Assembly: GCA_964030475.1 (NCBI GenBank)
Contig: CAXIPT010000002.1
Coordinates: forward strand, 9,692,984-9,756,983
DNA length: 64,000 nucleotides
Reading direction: 5' to 3'
Source of the DNA: Tethya wilhelma
Lineage: Eukaryota; Porifera; Demospongiae; Tethyida; Tethyidae
The notes under the pieces: model-generated
The model's database searches: none
What the model saw: the letters and a program-made list of their open reading frames with translations, nothing else
Told to the model about the DNA's origin: nothing
In this document: positions 31,499 through 43,166 of the stretch, piece after piece
Numbering within the stretch: position 1 is the stretch's first letter
How the letters are laid out: the number at the start of each line of letters is the position of its first letter
Translations under genes and position numbers: made by a program

Positions 31499-33115
31499 AC
31501 CATCTTTGGCTCCTCAAGCTCTGCCTCATACGAGTTCTTCATATCGTCTTGATAGCATCATCGAGAAGGTATGGTACCGGTGATCTATTAAAATGGCTTC
31601 AACAGTCAGTCACCTGGCTCTAATATTAATTGCAGTTCTCTGTATGATATTGTTATTTGGCCTGAGGGTACATGGCACAAGTTACAACGGAGGATATGAA
31701 TCATATGACTATATTGTTTTTTGTTTACTTTGTGTGACATGCACTGTAATCACTGTCGACATGTCAGCACTGTTACCACATGACTTTACTCATTTTGAAA
31801 CTGGGAACTTGAGCTAACTTTTATATATATGGCAGCTTGTTATAATAATTTTAATATTCATTTATTAAATATAAATGATAATTGCTTTGTTTGGATAGTG
31901 CGTGTGACCTGTACTGTATGGTGTAGATTCAAATCAGCTGATTCATAATAATATCCTTTTTGTTTGGCTTTGTTGGCAGATTTGTTTGTACAACTTTGAG
32001 AGTAAAGAGAAGCTGAAGCAGTTTGTATCTGATAACCTGGACTTTGTGAGTTTGTGATAATAATTACTAAAAGTAGGAGTATGTTATGAATATTTAAAGT
32101 ACACTGTCACTTTCTGCATGCATGTAGCTGCGTGTAACTACCTGTGTGCTTGTGATAGGTAGTCATGTCCACATTCAATGGTGCATGTAGACACTTGTAG
32201 AAGCATGCATGCACACTCTTTACAGGCTTTACTTCCACATACATGTGGTCAGCGTATTTTACACAGAAGCTGTATGTTTTCAATGTCACTAGAGGATTGT
32301 GGGCTGTTGGGCCATTAGTGGGGTGTGCTTGCTTGTAGTTTTGCATAATGGACATATGGGATTACTTTGCAGTTTAGAACTGCAAGTTGGGGATCATTGA
32401 CGTGGTCAACTTGTATCAAGTCATGTCACAAGATCGATTAGTTTCCGTGGAGATAAACATAAATAAATGTACTGTTCCATACCAATGGGCTTTATAAAAT
32501 GGTAGCATTTATAGTAACTATTACAGTTCTATTACGTCAGTGTGTATGGATATTCATTAGCTATGAATCTCATTGACACGTTGCTAAAATAAACACTTTA
32601 CTGTTTTAGCATTCCCAAGTAAAGTAATTCCAGCATGCGCTGGCTTGAATATTCAAGAATTCATGAGTCATGGATACATTTACAAACTTGATTGTTCCAG
32701 TCATTTTTGGTCATGTGGTGGGTTTTTACGATTAATCATACAATGAGTCAGTCAATTTTATGGTGTGGGAATTAAACTTCATCTCCAAAATGAGTGTACG
32801 ATTTGAAAAGTATTTTTCTATTTTTAGCTCCTTTGTTTATTTTTAGCTCCTTTGTACCAGTTAGATGTAAGCGTGTTGTGTCACTGTGATGGTAGAATGT
32901 TTTGAAAAAAACGGTTTTGTGTTTATATCTTTTATGGAGAATAGCATGATTCAGATGCATAACTTTACAATTGTGCGTAATTCTATTTGCATCTTCAAAA
33001 GTGACACTATATTTTCTTTTTTGTTTCCTTCTGTCTATTTTTAGCTCCATGATGACTCTTCAAGCAGTTGTATACATTTCCTACTCTCAGTACTGCTATC
33101 ACGAGGTGTTGACAA
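31499..33115 (+). CDS. MINDY4: MINDY4-like deubiquitinase, three middle exons
   Basis: Exons 31499-31568 (ends SSYRLDSIIEK), 31980-32045 (ICLYNFESKEKLKQFVSDN) and 33045-33115 (SSSSCIHFLLSVLLSRGVDK) join in phase 0. They match the region of MINDY4 (FAM188B) just before the LIGAHGYCTQ motif. MINDY enzymes cleave K48-linked ubiquitin. The third exon and its donor are identical to 50841-50930 on the opposite strand, where the downstream exons lie. This contig (31426-33134) probably belongs, inverted, in the gap of the 47-59 kb gene. The catalytic Cys exon is not in it. The 75-codon frame at 31593 lies in an intron. Confidence 0.78.
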
Positions 33116-33135
33116 GTGAGTATTAATAATTGTGN

Positions 33136-36100
33136 TGAGCTGGTTGTGATACATGACTTTTTCTCTAACATGTTTAGCCAAATCTTTCACATTTCCCTGT
33201 ATATGTAGGAGAAGTCATACTCAGTAAAGAGCCACAACTATCAGCAACCTAATTATTTTTTCACTTACAGTGAATGTACATCCTATTTCCTTGAAGTCAC
33301 AATCTCTTATAGCATGAGTGCACATGGTACGCATGTGTCTGGTCAACTGTAGCAATGTAGCAATAAACAATCAAGGTAAGGGGCAATTTAGAAATAAGCA
33401 CATACATTATACATGTGCAGGCATCACCAGCGTACCATATAGAAATTTCCAAAGAATTATAAATTATTATGAATTTTTAAGAAAAGGTGAAAAGGTTCTT
33501 TCGCTATATTTGAGAAATACTTGAACTGTCACACCATGCCATGCAGGATGCATCTTCTACACAAGTGCATCTAACAGTAAAACATCTTCTACACAAGTAA
33601 GGAGTATGGCCCGCTTTAATTGCTTACCATACTCCTTGATATATACTGTATACACTGTAAAATATTTTATGGTTTGATGTTCAAATCATAATATATAGTT
33701 AGTGATCCACTAAACATAATTATTAAGACTCTTTGGAAACTTACAAATAGTGTACAGGAAGGTCATGATCCACAAGTTGGCGGGAAAAGACATGTATATA
33801 ATCACCAACCTCTTTCCTGGGCAACTTTTCCCCACACCCATTGGGGCATAGAGCCTGTGTAAGCTCACAGTCCCTCTTGGTGTGGTCCTGCATTGTACAA
33901 GAACTTCTAGTGATAAATAACTTAGCTGCTGCAACATTTACAGCTAACTTAGCTGCTGCAACATTTACATATATATATACAGATGCATACATTATCTAAG
34001 AATGGCTATACCCTTGCACATATATATGTACAGGCAAGTAAACTAAACTGTACCTGACTTTCAGTGTCCTCAATTATTTTAAGTGGTCCTTTTTTTATGG
34101 GAAGAATTTAAATTTCCGTGGAACATTATATTAACTGTTACAAACTAGAAACCTGCAACAGAAATACATAGAATTCAGTTAAGGCAGTCCTTTATTTATA
34201 AATTCTTTCTGTTTTTCTTTGTAGTGACTACAAACTGCTCAAAAAAATTCACACTCGATACACTCATCCGTGTCTATCTGACTAGCAATCACTATAAACT
34301 ACATAATAATAATACATATTTCAATACACTGTCATAATTATACGCCTTACTCACATCAATATTTGGTACTTTTTTTCCACACCAGCTACATACAGCAGGT
34401 GTGAATCGGCATCTTTGTACATGACTTTCAACATTACTCCTCACGAGCTGCTCACTACAGCCAAAGAGCTGATTTGGGCACACGACCACAGCAAACCTGC
34501 ATTCCTTAGCATGTTCCTGTGCATGGACACATCAAATGGAGAAGTTTCAATTAAGGATGATAGCTAGCACAATCAGTATAGATTTATAGCTTCATACCCA
34601 GGCTCTCTCCTTTGACCTTACACTAACAGAGCCTGGGATCCCACGTCATGCATGTGACTCTACAGGTAGAATGCTAGTCAGTAATTTGAGCGTGGGCATA
34701 TCATGTCTAGATCAGTCTACAGGACGACCTACAATTTTCAGTCACACCCGGAAATGAAAAATGCACCCGGAAGTGGGATTTTAGATAGGGAAATTTGTAT
34801 GGGGAAATTTTAAGATGGCCGCCTGAAAAGCTCCTGAAACAAGTCGACACTACGAGCTATTGAGGGGACTATGGCGACATTTGACTAGTCTTCAAGGTAA
34901 AGCAACTTATTTTTACCATGTTTGAGCTTTCTTTAGCTACCTAACATAAATTTGTAGCATAACTAAGCTTTATTTATACAGGTACTAATGGCAAAAATTT
35001 CGATTTTAGCCATTTTCACTAAAAATGGGCACTCGGTTCCTGCCATTGAAATGTCTCTAGATTCTATCTACGAGGTATTCAAAGCCTCTTTTACTTGAAT
35101 TTTGCCACAAGATATTCAACAAAACCTTTTCCCAGCTGTAGAGACCAAGCAAAATTAGTTAGTTTTACCATTTTTTAAAGCTTTCTGTATCACAGCTCTT
35201 GTTTTGCAGGACACTGTATTAAACTGTTTACAAAAGTACTGTTATATTTCTTACTATTTATGATTGTCACTATTTTTAATGCTTTGTTTTTTTCATTCAC
35301 CACAGCAGGAACCATCCCCCCTGTTTGATGATTATTGAGCTGTGTCATGTTCAGAACAAATGGGCACTAGAATAGAAAGAATCCAGCACAATCAGTTATC
35401 ATCGATTGATAGGATACATTATGATATTTAACATATTAAATAGTGCAATTGATTTTCTTTGAATAACGAAAGATATTCACAATGAAAGATTGGAAATTGT
35501 TCAATTTTGTCCTTTTCAATTTCTTGGCTCACGTGCAAACTTTGTGTGACGTAAAACGTGAATAATAGAATTAGTGCGCAGCTGCCAAGGACTCAGCATT
35601 TGTTACACTAAGTAGTCGCAATCTCACTGATGGAAATTGTGCGAGGGAACACTTCGCTTACGTCATGAAACATGGACTACGAAATGATTGGCATGGAAAC
35701 CAGAATGCACTGTTTCCCGGCTGTGACTGAAAATGTATGGGAAATTGTAGGTCGTAGTGCAGACTGGATAATCAGATTGCCCATACATTTTGCATTTAAG
35801 GTCGCCTAACTTTTAGCTCAGTTCGGTTCTACTCAGAATTTGAGTAACAAAACACAAAGTTCTTGGACTAAGAGAGTCACCATACAATGTCATAGCAAAA
35901 AGACACTTTTTCCAAGTAATCAAACATACCTGCATCATTGTTATGCATGACTATTGTCGATGAACCATATCTCACTCTAAATAATGCACTGCTATCTAAG
36001 CCGGCATGCTGCTAGCTACGATACTATATTATAGAAGTTAACAAAGCAAAATCGCTCATTTACCAATATTTGGGGTTTACGTACATGATGTGAGATCCCA

Positions 36101-36619
36101 GGCTCTCCCCTTCCTTTCCGTGAGTGAAAGCGGGGAGAGCCCAGCGGCCGAGGAGGCTGTGGTAAGGCCGCTACAAATTATGCGAGCCAATATTTACGGT
36201 ATGGTATTCAACATAAAAATCAAAGGGAAAATAGAGACTTATAAGCTTCATAAATGGCGTAAATTGCATACCAGATAGTAAGTCCCTTCTCCTTCCCACG
36301 GACAAGATGGACTCTGACATTTCAGGATGGAGTTCTTTAGTTCTAGTTCAACTGCACGATCCCTAAAACAGTCCTTGGCGTGAAAGGAAGTGCTACACTT
36401 TGGGCACACCAACGTGAAGTCTTTCAAGTTGCTGCAGTCAAGAACATACAAATTTATTATCACATCTGACATTGACAAACAATACAATTAAGTTGTTTGA
36501 GATTCAGCTATTTACCTCGAGCTTGAGCCGTATAAACAGCCGCTGCATACGCGATCACCGCAAGGGCACTGTAGCGGTGAGTTGAAGAGGTACTTGTTGC
36601 AGATTGCACAGGACAGCAT
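33136..36619 (-). CDS. TRAF-A, exons 1-5 and start of exon 6
   Basis: Predicted RING E3 ligase or adaptor of the TRAF family. Exons on minus: 36516-36619 (start ATG; RING with CAICNKYLFNSPLQCPCGDR), 36272-36431 (rest of RING and first zinc finger, CFRDRAVELELKNS), 34355-34516 (TRAF-type zinc finger, CPNQLFGCSEQ), 33810-33887 (CPNGCGEKLPRKE), 33269-33346 (MRTMCTHAIRDCDFKE), then 33136-33196, the first 61 bases of the last exon. Phases are continuous (2, 0, 0, 0, 0). The exon 4 donor is GTTGGT, weaker than the GTGAGT or GTGAGA at this position in TRAF-B and TRAF-C. The rest of the last exon is at 23077-23829. Intron 2 is about 1.7 kb and holds a fold-back element. Confidence 0.87.
34597..34638. 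repeat. Short hairpin in TRAF-A intron 2
   Basis: CCCAGGCTCTCTCC and a partner ending in AGAGCCTGGG form a stem. Related stem-loops (GGCTCTCCCC with GGGGAGAGCC) occur at about 36098-36140 and 41450-41508. This suggests a small fold-back family around the TRAF genes. Confidence 0.55.
34725..35757. mobile_element. Non-autonomous inverted-repeat element of about 1 kb
   Basis: CGACCTACAATTT and CAGTCACACCCGG at the left match, inverted, CCGGCTGTGACTG and AAATTGTAGGTCG at the right. There is no open reading frame of note. It lies in TRAF-A intron 2, between exons 3 and 2, and is absent from that intron in TRAF-B and TRAF-C. Confidence 0.6.
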
Positions 36620-36680
36620 TCAGTTAGGACGATGAGTTTCTGAGAGTGATTTCAATATGGTGCGGAGTATGGTGACCATC

Positions 36681-36691
36681 GGCCTTTTATA
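36681..36691 (-). promoter_or_regulatory. TRAF-A TATA box
   Basis: TATAAAAGGCC on the minus strand lies 62-72 bases upstream of the ATG at 36619. It implies a start near 36655 and a short leader. TRAF-B and TRAF-C have TATA boxes at comparable distances. Confidence 0.65.
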
Positions 36692-36699
36692 CTACAGTC

Positions 36700-37990
36700 C
36701 AGTCCAGTCCACGAATCCAGTAGCCCAGACTAATAATACAAAGATGACAAGTCACATGGTGGGCAAACCAGTCTGACCAGCAGCTGGACCAGCAGGGCCA
36801 GGATGGCTTGTAAATCCAGTCTCTTTGACTCGCCCACCCAGTCAATCAGGAAATCGGGACCTAAATTTAGCCAAAGTTCGTGCATGGTACATTTCAATTA
36901 CGTCATCGTAAAAATTGTGCGCAATTACATCATAATCATTGAGAAGGATTCAGTCGAATCACACTTGAAGGTTTCTTTGAAGTCGGAGTCAAATCACAAT
37001 TAAGGTTTCTTTGGGAAGAGTCGTCCACAGAGTTATATCTTGATATCCCAATCTCCTAATACCCACTGCAGGACCCATTATCACCCATACATTAAAAATC
37101 ATTGCTGCAATGAATATAAGTTGAATTATTGAGATGATTGAGTATACATACATTAATAAAATGTGAGGTTCAGTCCAAAGTTTGATGAGCAACACTAGCA
37201 CTGCATGCTGGGTACCATTATGTTGACAACTTGTTGCTGTTGTAACATGCAGGTCTAATGATACATTTTATAATAATGTATGGTTTCAGTTGAATCACAA
37301 GCTGTTAAACTCTCTGAGAGATCATCTTAAAGCAATTTTGAGAATTATTGATATATTATATAAGCCCTTGATTATACATTATGATACCATCATTATTTGA
37401 GCAGCAATTAATTCCGCAGCAGTCATAACAACATTAGAGCTGGTAAATCAAAAGCAATAAAATTTTAATAAGAGTAAAGGTTTATTGTGATCGATATTGA
37501 TAAAGATATAATTAATACATGCATGGACAAGCAAAAAAACAAGCATAAATGATCAGACAAAACCAGTGTAGGCTATTGAATGTTACATTAGCTAACCCAA
37601 CACAAAACACAAACTTAATTATGCAGAACTAAATACAACTCAATACAAATATTGGCATGTAGCTAAAGATTCTAAACTAAAACATAACAAAAACTTTACA
37701 CAAACAATACAGTATAAATCGAGTTCCTTTTCACAAACTTAAATTCTGATGAAATTTTGTCTTTCTTTGCTGGTGTATTAGTGCTACTGATATCATGTCA
37801 TATCATAAGCAGAATCAGTCTTTTTTTGGTCAAACTGTCCTCAAATCAGTAAGAGGTTTCTTCATCTTTCAATTGCAGTTGGCAGATAACTACAAACTCA
37901 ACACACTTATACTCAGCTATAATAATCTTAGTGATTGTACAGCACTTATAATACATACTACTTCAACCAGTAGCACTCACACCACTTTCG
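36700..37990. other. Spacer between TRAF-A and TRAF-B
   Basis: AT-rich sequence without a supported exon. The last 250 bases before 37990 are TRAF-B 3' flank and resemble the flanks of TRAF-C and TRAF-D (CTTCAACCAGTAGCACTCAC). Confidence 0.6.
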
Positions 37991-39040
37991 TTATTCCACA
38001 TTGATGCCAAGGGTGTCGACACGACACTTCAGAAACATTGTGTCGTCCTTGACATACGATCGGTTGTTGAGGATAGAGATAGGAGCAAAGAGAGGGCAAC
38101 CAGAGGCCACATTCATCTCACTTCGAGGCCTCTGGAAGGAGGATGAAGATGGTTCTGGACGGAAGGACTGAACAATGTCCTTTTGCTTGTCTTGATCGAG
38201 GAGCATCAGTGTCACGGTCTGTCTAAAAGGCCAGGCTAGCAGAGCATCGTATTCTCCTCGCATCAGGGTGATGAAGAACGAGAGATGAGTGCCTTTGCCA
38301 CTACCATCTCCATCCATGTAGAGCCTCAGACATAGCTTGTATCCATGACGACTGGTGTAGAAGGGAGCTGAATACAAGGAGACAGTTCTCCCTGTAACAG
38401 CCTCGTGTCTACGACGTTGGACTTCAGGGATTTTCCAAATAAATGTACCATTGTAGCTGGTAGCCTGGAGCGTCTGAATCATCAGAGCCATCTCATTGAA
38501 CCCCTCTTGGATCTGTAGTGTGGTTGTCTCCAGTCTGGTCACAGCTTCACTCAGTGGTTGGATCTTGACGGCTAGCTCCGAACGAACTTGAGCCACTTCT
38601 TGTTTTACAGCACCTAGTTTTCTATCTAGCGAAGCAATTTGTGTCTCCAAAGATTGTTCAAGTTCTTTATTAGCCTTCTTCATGAGCTGGTTATGATACA
38701 TAGCTTGTTCTCTAACATGTTTAGCCAATTCTTTGACATTTCCCTGTGTGTGTATGTGCATGACATTGTGTATATAAAAAAAGTAATAAGTAAAATACTG
38801 CCACACAACTTGCATTACAATGCTGCTACATACATGCAGCCTGAACATTATGTGCAATAATGAACTTACTTACTTACTTACTTAAAATTACTTTCACTTA
38901 CAGTGAAGGTACATCCTATTTCCTTGAAGTCACAATCCCTGATGGCATGAGTGCACATGGTACGCATGTGTCTAGTCAGCTGTAGCAAAGAAGGAAAAAA
39001 AAGGACAATATCATTTAGATTATTCCTAGTAAAGGTCATT

Positions 39041-39093
<53 letters not shown>

Positions 39094-40874
39094 AATCTTC
39101 TATTCCAAAAACAACTGGTATAACTAATTATGGTAAAGATCATTCTAGAAAGAAACTTCTAGAATCATAGCAATATTCATAACTCTGACATCACACAGTA
39201 AATACTCACCTCTTTCCTAGGCAACTTCTCACCACACCCATTGGGGCACAGAGCCAACACCAGCTCACAGTCCCTCTTTGTATGGTCCTGCATTGTTAGA
39301 GAACTTCCAGTGATTTAGCTATAGTAATAGGGTCACTGATTGAAGCCCATTGAAATCAAGGATGAGGTAGTTCTTCTTAGTTATTCTGTATCCACATGAA
39401 GTCAACTTGACTACCAGTTATTGACAAGAAAGCATGTAGGATTTAGATACAAAACTAAAGGACAATATACCTGTCAGTTGAACCAAATCAGGTATATTGG
39501 TGAGAGTACCAGCTCCTTAAACTAAAGTTAAAATACATTGTAGTCAATGGTGCCGGTTCTTTAATGCAGCACCCGGCAAAATCAAATCTGGATACTGTCT
39601 GTTACGTAACTCTGCAATACAAAAGCAATATGAAAGTATACGGACTACTGGTATTCTAGCCACTGACAGCATTCTTACTAAACTAAATACAGGCTCAGAT
39701 TATTCAACACTACCTCAAACTACACCCGGGATTTTACAAAGTCAACTGATCACAGAATACTTACATCAATGTTTGGTACTTTCTTGCCGCACCAGCTACA
39801 CAGGGAGGGGGTGAATCGACATCTTTGTACATGATTTTCAACGTTACTCCTCAAGATCTGCTCATTGCAGCCAAAGGGCTGATTTGGGCAAGCAACCACA
39901 GCAAATCTACACTCCTTGATGTGTTTCTGTATGTATGAAGGGAGTAGCATATATATCACTTGGCATCATTATAGAATTATAGCAAAGATGCAATATATCA
40001 TGATTACGTTCAAACTATCATTCAAACTATCAGCACTGACTCAGATATCATGAACTATCATTAGATAAGGATACATGACCCGTTTTCGTGACATTTCTGA
40101 CCGAATCTGAGCGCTCTCCATCAAGCTAGCGTGAATTAAACTGTTCTAAATTTTGTCTTCAAGCATTTGAGGTCTAAAATCTTGAAAAACTAGCTTAAAA
40201 GATAAACAAGTGAGAATTAAATGCGCTCGTGTAGCTATTAATCAACAATCATACTTCTTCCAGTCAAGCTCAAAGGGGGTGCTCAAGAAACTGAACCCCC
40301 TCTGGCTATGCCACTGAAAGTCACTCCCACCCATTCACCTTTGATTACTTTTCCAAGAAAACCTCATATAAGACAAACTTGTTTAACAGCACACCTGCAA
40401 TACATGATAATTTACAATTCGCACTTTAGAGGTCTAAATAATATTATTATTATGCTCTGACCACGGCTATAATAATATGCTTTGACAAACTGTTTCTCCA
40501 TTACAAGTCAGATATGTGGTTAATCATACATCAATGAATAATTGATTAGACAAGTGCAAAATTGGACACACTATCTTACATAAAGTATACCATGTTATAT
40601 TAAAGATCAAGTACGTACCTGATAGTATGTCCCCTCCCCTTCCCATGGACAAGATGGACTCTGGCACTTCAAGATGGAGTTCTTTAGTTCTAGTTCAACG
40701 GCTCTATCTCTGAAACATTCTTTTATTTCCACTGTATCACCACATTTTGGACAGACAAAAGTTCCTTTGCTGCAAAATTATAATGGAGGAGAACTAGGTA
40801 CTTTAACATGCACACAAACCACAAATTATAGTTTCATTATAAAGCCTATTTTTTTATTCTTTTTTTTCTTTTTT

Positions 40875-40933
<59 letters not shown>

Positions 40934-41329
40934 TTTCCATATACTCACCAATCTTTTATGTCAGCATTGAATCATGGTATCTGTATTATAAAGGCAGTGC
41001 ACCATTAATTTTGATGCATTTATAATAATTATTATATCAGTATAATGCTGACCAACTAAAATTAATAGTACATTCTTGTTCAATACTAATGCTCAATTGC
41101 TCATTTTATGAGTCCCATAATAATTTATTTATACACTACATCTCAAATTATACACTATTCATAAAAATATTCATCCATTAATAGTTTTTCCTTACTTGGC
41201 ACTTGCAGATTTGCTGTACGAGTTGTAGCATTGACCACAGTGACGGTCACCACATGGACTTTGTACAGGTGAACTGAACAGGTAAAGGTTGCAGCTAGCA
41301 CACTGCAAATTTTGCAAAGCATGCGCCAT
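37991..41329 (-). CDS. TRAF-B: RING, TRAF zinc fingers, coiled coil, MATH
   Basis: Complete six-exon gene: 41196-41329 (ATG; CASCNLYLFSSPVQSPCGDR), 40619-40769 (CPKCGDTVEIKECFRDRAVE), 39765-39926 (zinc finger CPNQPFGCNEQ), 39210-39287, 38902-38979, 37991-38743 (coiled coil and MATH). Exon phases match TRAF-A, TRAF-C and TRAF-D. The product is 451 residues, close to typical TRAF2/3/5 domain order but shorter. It should trimerise through the coiled coil, bind receptor tails through MATH and act in NF-kB or MAPK-type signalling at the membrane or in the cytosol. The RING has Cys/His ligands spread over exons 1 and 2. Introns hold a CA microsatellite and a long T-run. Confidence 0.93.
39042..39090. 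repeat. (AC)n microsatellite in a TRAF-B intron
   Basis: About 24 AC units between exons 4 and 5. No function is suggested. Confidence 0.9.
40858..40931. repeat. Long T-run in a TRAF-B intron
   Basis: More than 60 T with few interruptions, in intron 1. It may be partly an assembly or sequencing artefact. It creates a spurious poly-Phe frame. Confidence 0.85.
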
Positions 41330-41404
41330 TTTGTAACTTGATTACTAACTTTAGTATTTACAGATCTCTCCAAACTTTTCTGGACTATTATAGCTGCAAC
41401 TTCT

Positions 41405-41413
41405 GCCTTTATA
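41405..41413 (-). promoter_or_regulatory. TRAF-B TATA box
   Basis: TATAAAGGC on the minus strand, 76-84 bases upstream of the TRAF-B ATG, at a spacing comparable to TRAF-A and TRAF-C. Confidence 0.55.
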
Positions 41414-41509
41414 GTTGACGTATCCGAATCTAGATTCATCTAGATTCATCTCTCTCCTTTGACCTTTCACTTACGGAAAGGAAGGGGGCGCCCCTAGCCC
41501 CGGGGAGAG

Positions 41510-43166
41510 CTATGCATGCAATGATGAGCGTGGGCGAAATTAATTTCCCCTCGCGTTTTGCGGGGCTCCTTCGTGCAATCATATCATGCATGTGCACTCC
41601 TCATATCACATCATGTTCCTATCTCCCTACTGCAAAATATTGATGCAATCATAATATTATGCACTCCTCATATCATATCAATCGATCTGATCTGGCATGC
41701 ATTATTACATGATGTTCCAAACTTCGGTTCCTATATCTCCCTACTGCAATTATCAGTTGGTCCCAGTGACTGCTGTATATACAGCTGATAGACATTTGCA
41801 GACCTGCATTTAGCAGATTCTTAGCTTTAGACAAGTACCAGTGACAGTCCGATGCTTGAATAGATAACAGCAGATTGTCAGTGGTACTTGTGTTGTGAGT
41901 GTGCAGAGGCAAATCCAACACATTTGCTACCAATGCAGCTATAGGATCTGGTCTGCCCAACCTGTGAATCATGATCACTCATTTGCGTGTCACAGTTGGT
42001 GAACCAAGATTCCCTGTGCAACATATCATGTATGAGTACTGGGTTCAAATCTCAGCTATAGATCTCAAGTTTTTTTTGTTTTTTTTTTCCAATGCCTTTT
42101 CACAGAAGAATTAAACTTCAGCGATGCTAGTAGAATTGAAGTGATGTGTAGAATTGACTTTTATTCAGTGACAATTTTAATATCAGTATAATATAGGTTT
42201 CAAATTGAAAATATTTAATATCACTTTATTAAACTTAATTCATGTATACATACGGATGGTTTCACAGTCAAATCAATTGCACTTTGATGAGCTTGAGCTT
42301 CGATCCTTCTGTGAGCTGAACACTCCAGTGAAGATTGTTAAATACAAGAATGATACAAAATTAATAATAAATAATGAATCATGCATGCCATAAAATACTG
42401 ATAAATATTTGAACAGCAATTCCATAGCTGACATAACAACATAAAGAGCTATATAGTGTGAATCGAAGCAAAAATAATTTATGGGTGATTGCTGAAATAA
42501 ATATAGATCGTATGAAATTAAGGACCTGTGCATGAATCATGAATGAGAGCCTAGGAGATCGAGAGAGAAGTTACTAAGTGACATGTTCCAATTAAGATTG
42601 GATGGACAAAACCAAACATAAGTGATCAGATAAACCAGTGTATAAATGTAATAAGTTAAGTTTGACACATGAGCAAACACAACATCAAACACAACTCAAA
42701 AAGTTCACTACAGAACTAAACACACTCAAAATAAACAGGTATATAATGTACGGTTTACATGAGAATTAAACCCAAATCACAAACATTTTAAGTTCACTTA
42801 AGACTTAAGATTAGACATACAAGAATATAATGCATTCAAGAATAAAACATAAATAACCAAACAAATTAAGTTTCGTTTTCCATTTCACAAAGTTCCAATT
42901 AAAATTTTGTCTTTCTTTGGTGGTGTGTCCGTGCTACTGATATCATGTCGTATCATAAGCATAATCAGTCTTTTTTGGTTAAATTGTCCTCAAATTGGTA
43001 AGAATTTTCATCATCTTTCAGCTGCATGCAGCTGGCAAATAACTACAAACTCAACACTTACCCAGCTATATAATTCCAGTGATTAGAATATCAATTCTCC
43101 CATAAGCAACGAGTTCAGTACTTAAAATACATGCTACTTCAACCAGTAGCACTCACACCACTTTCG
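41510..43166. other. Spacer between TRAF-B and TRAF-C
   Basis: No supported gene. The part from about 42030 to 43166 is TRAF-C 3' flank and aligns with 59480-60604, the flank of TRAF-D (shared blocks include TAGATCTCAAG, ATGGTTTCACAGT and GTATGAAATTAAGGACCTGT). Confidence 0.7.

Noticed and set aside
31593..31817. 74-codon frame with a hydrophobic N-terminus
   Set aside because: Lies inside the intron between two MINDY4-like exons on the same strand, without support for a separate gene.
39042..39090. CRISPR-like or functional repeat
   Set aside because: Simple (AC)n microsatellite. No array of repeats with unique spacers exists anywhere in the window.
40674..40970. Frame with a long poly-Phe stretch
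   Set aside because: Translation of a T-run in a TRAF-B intron, antisense to exon 2.
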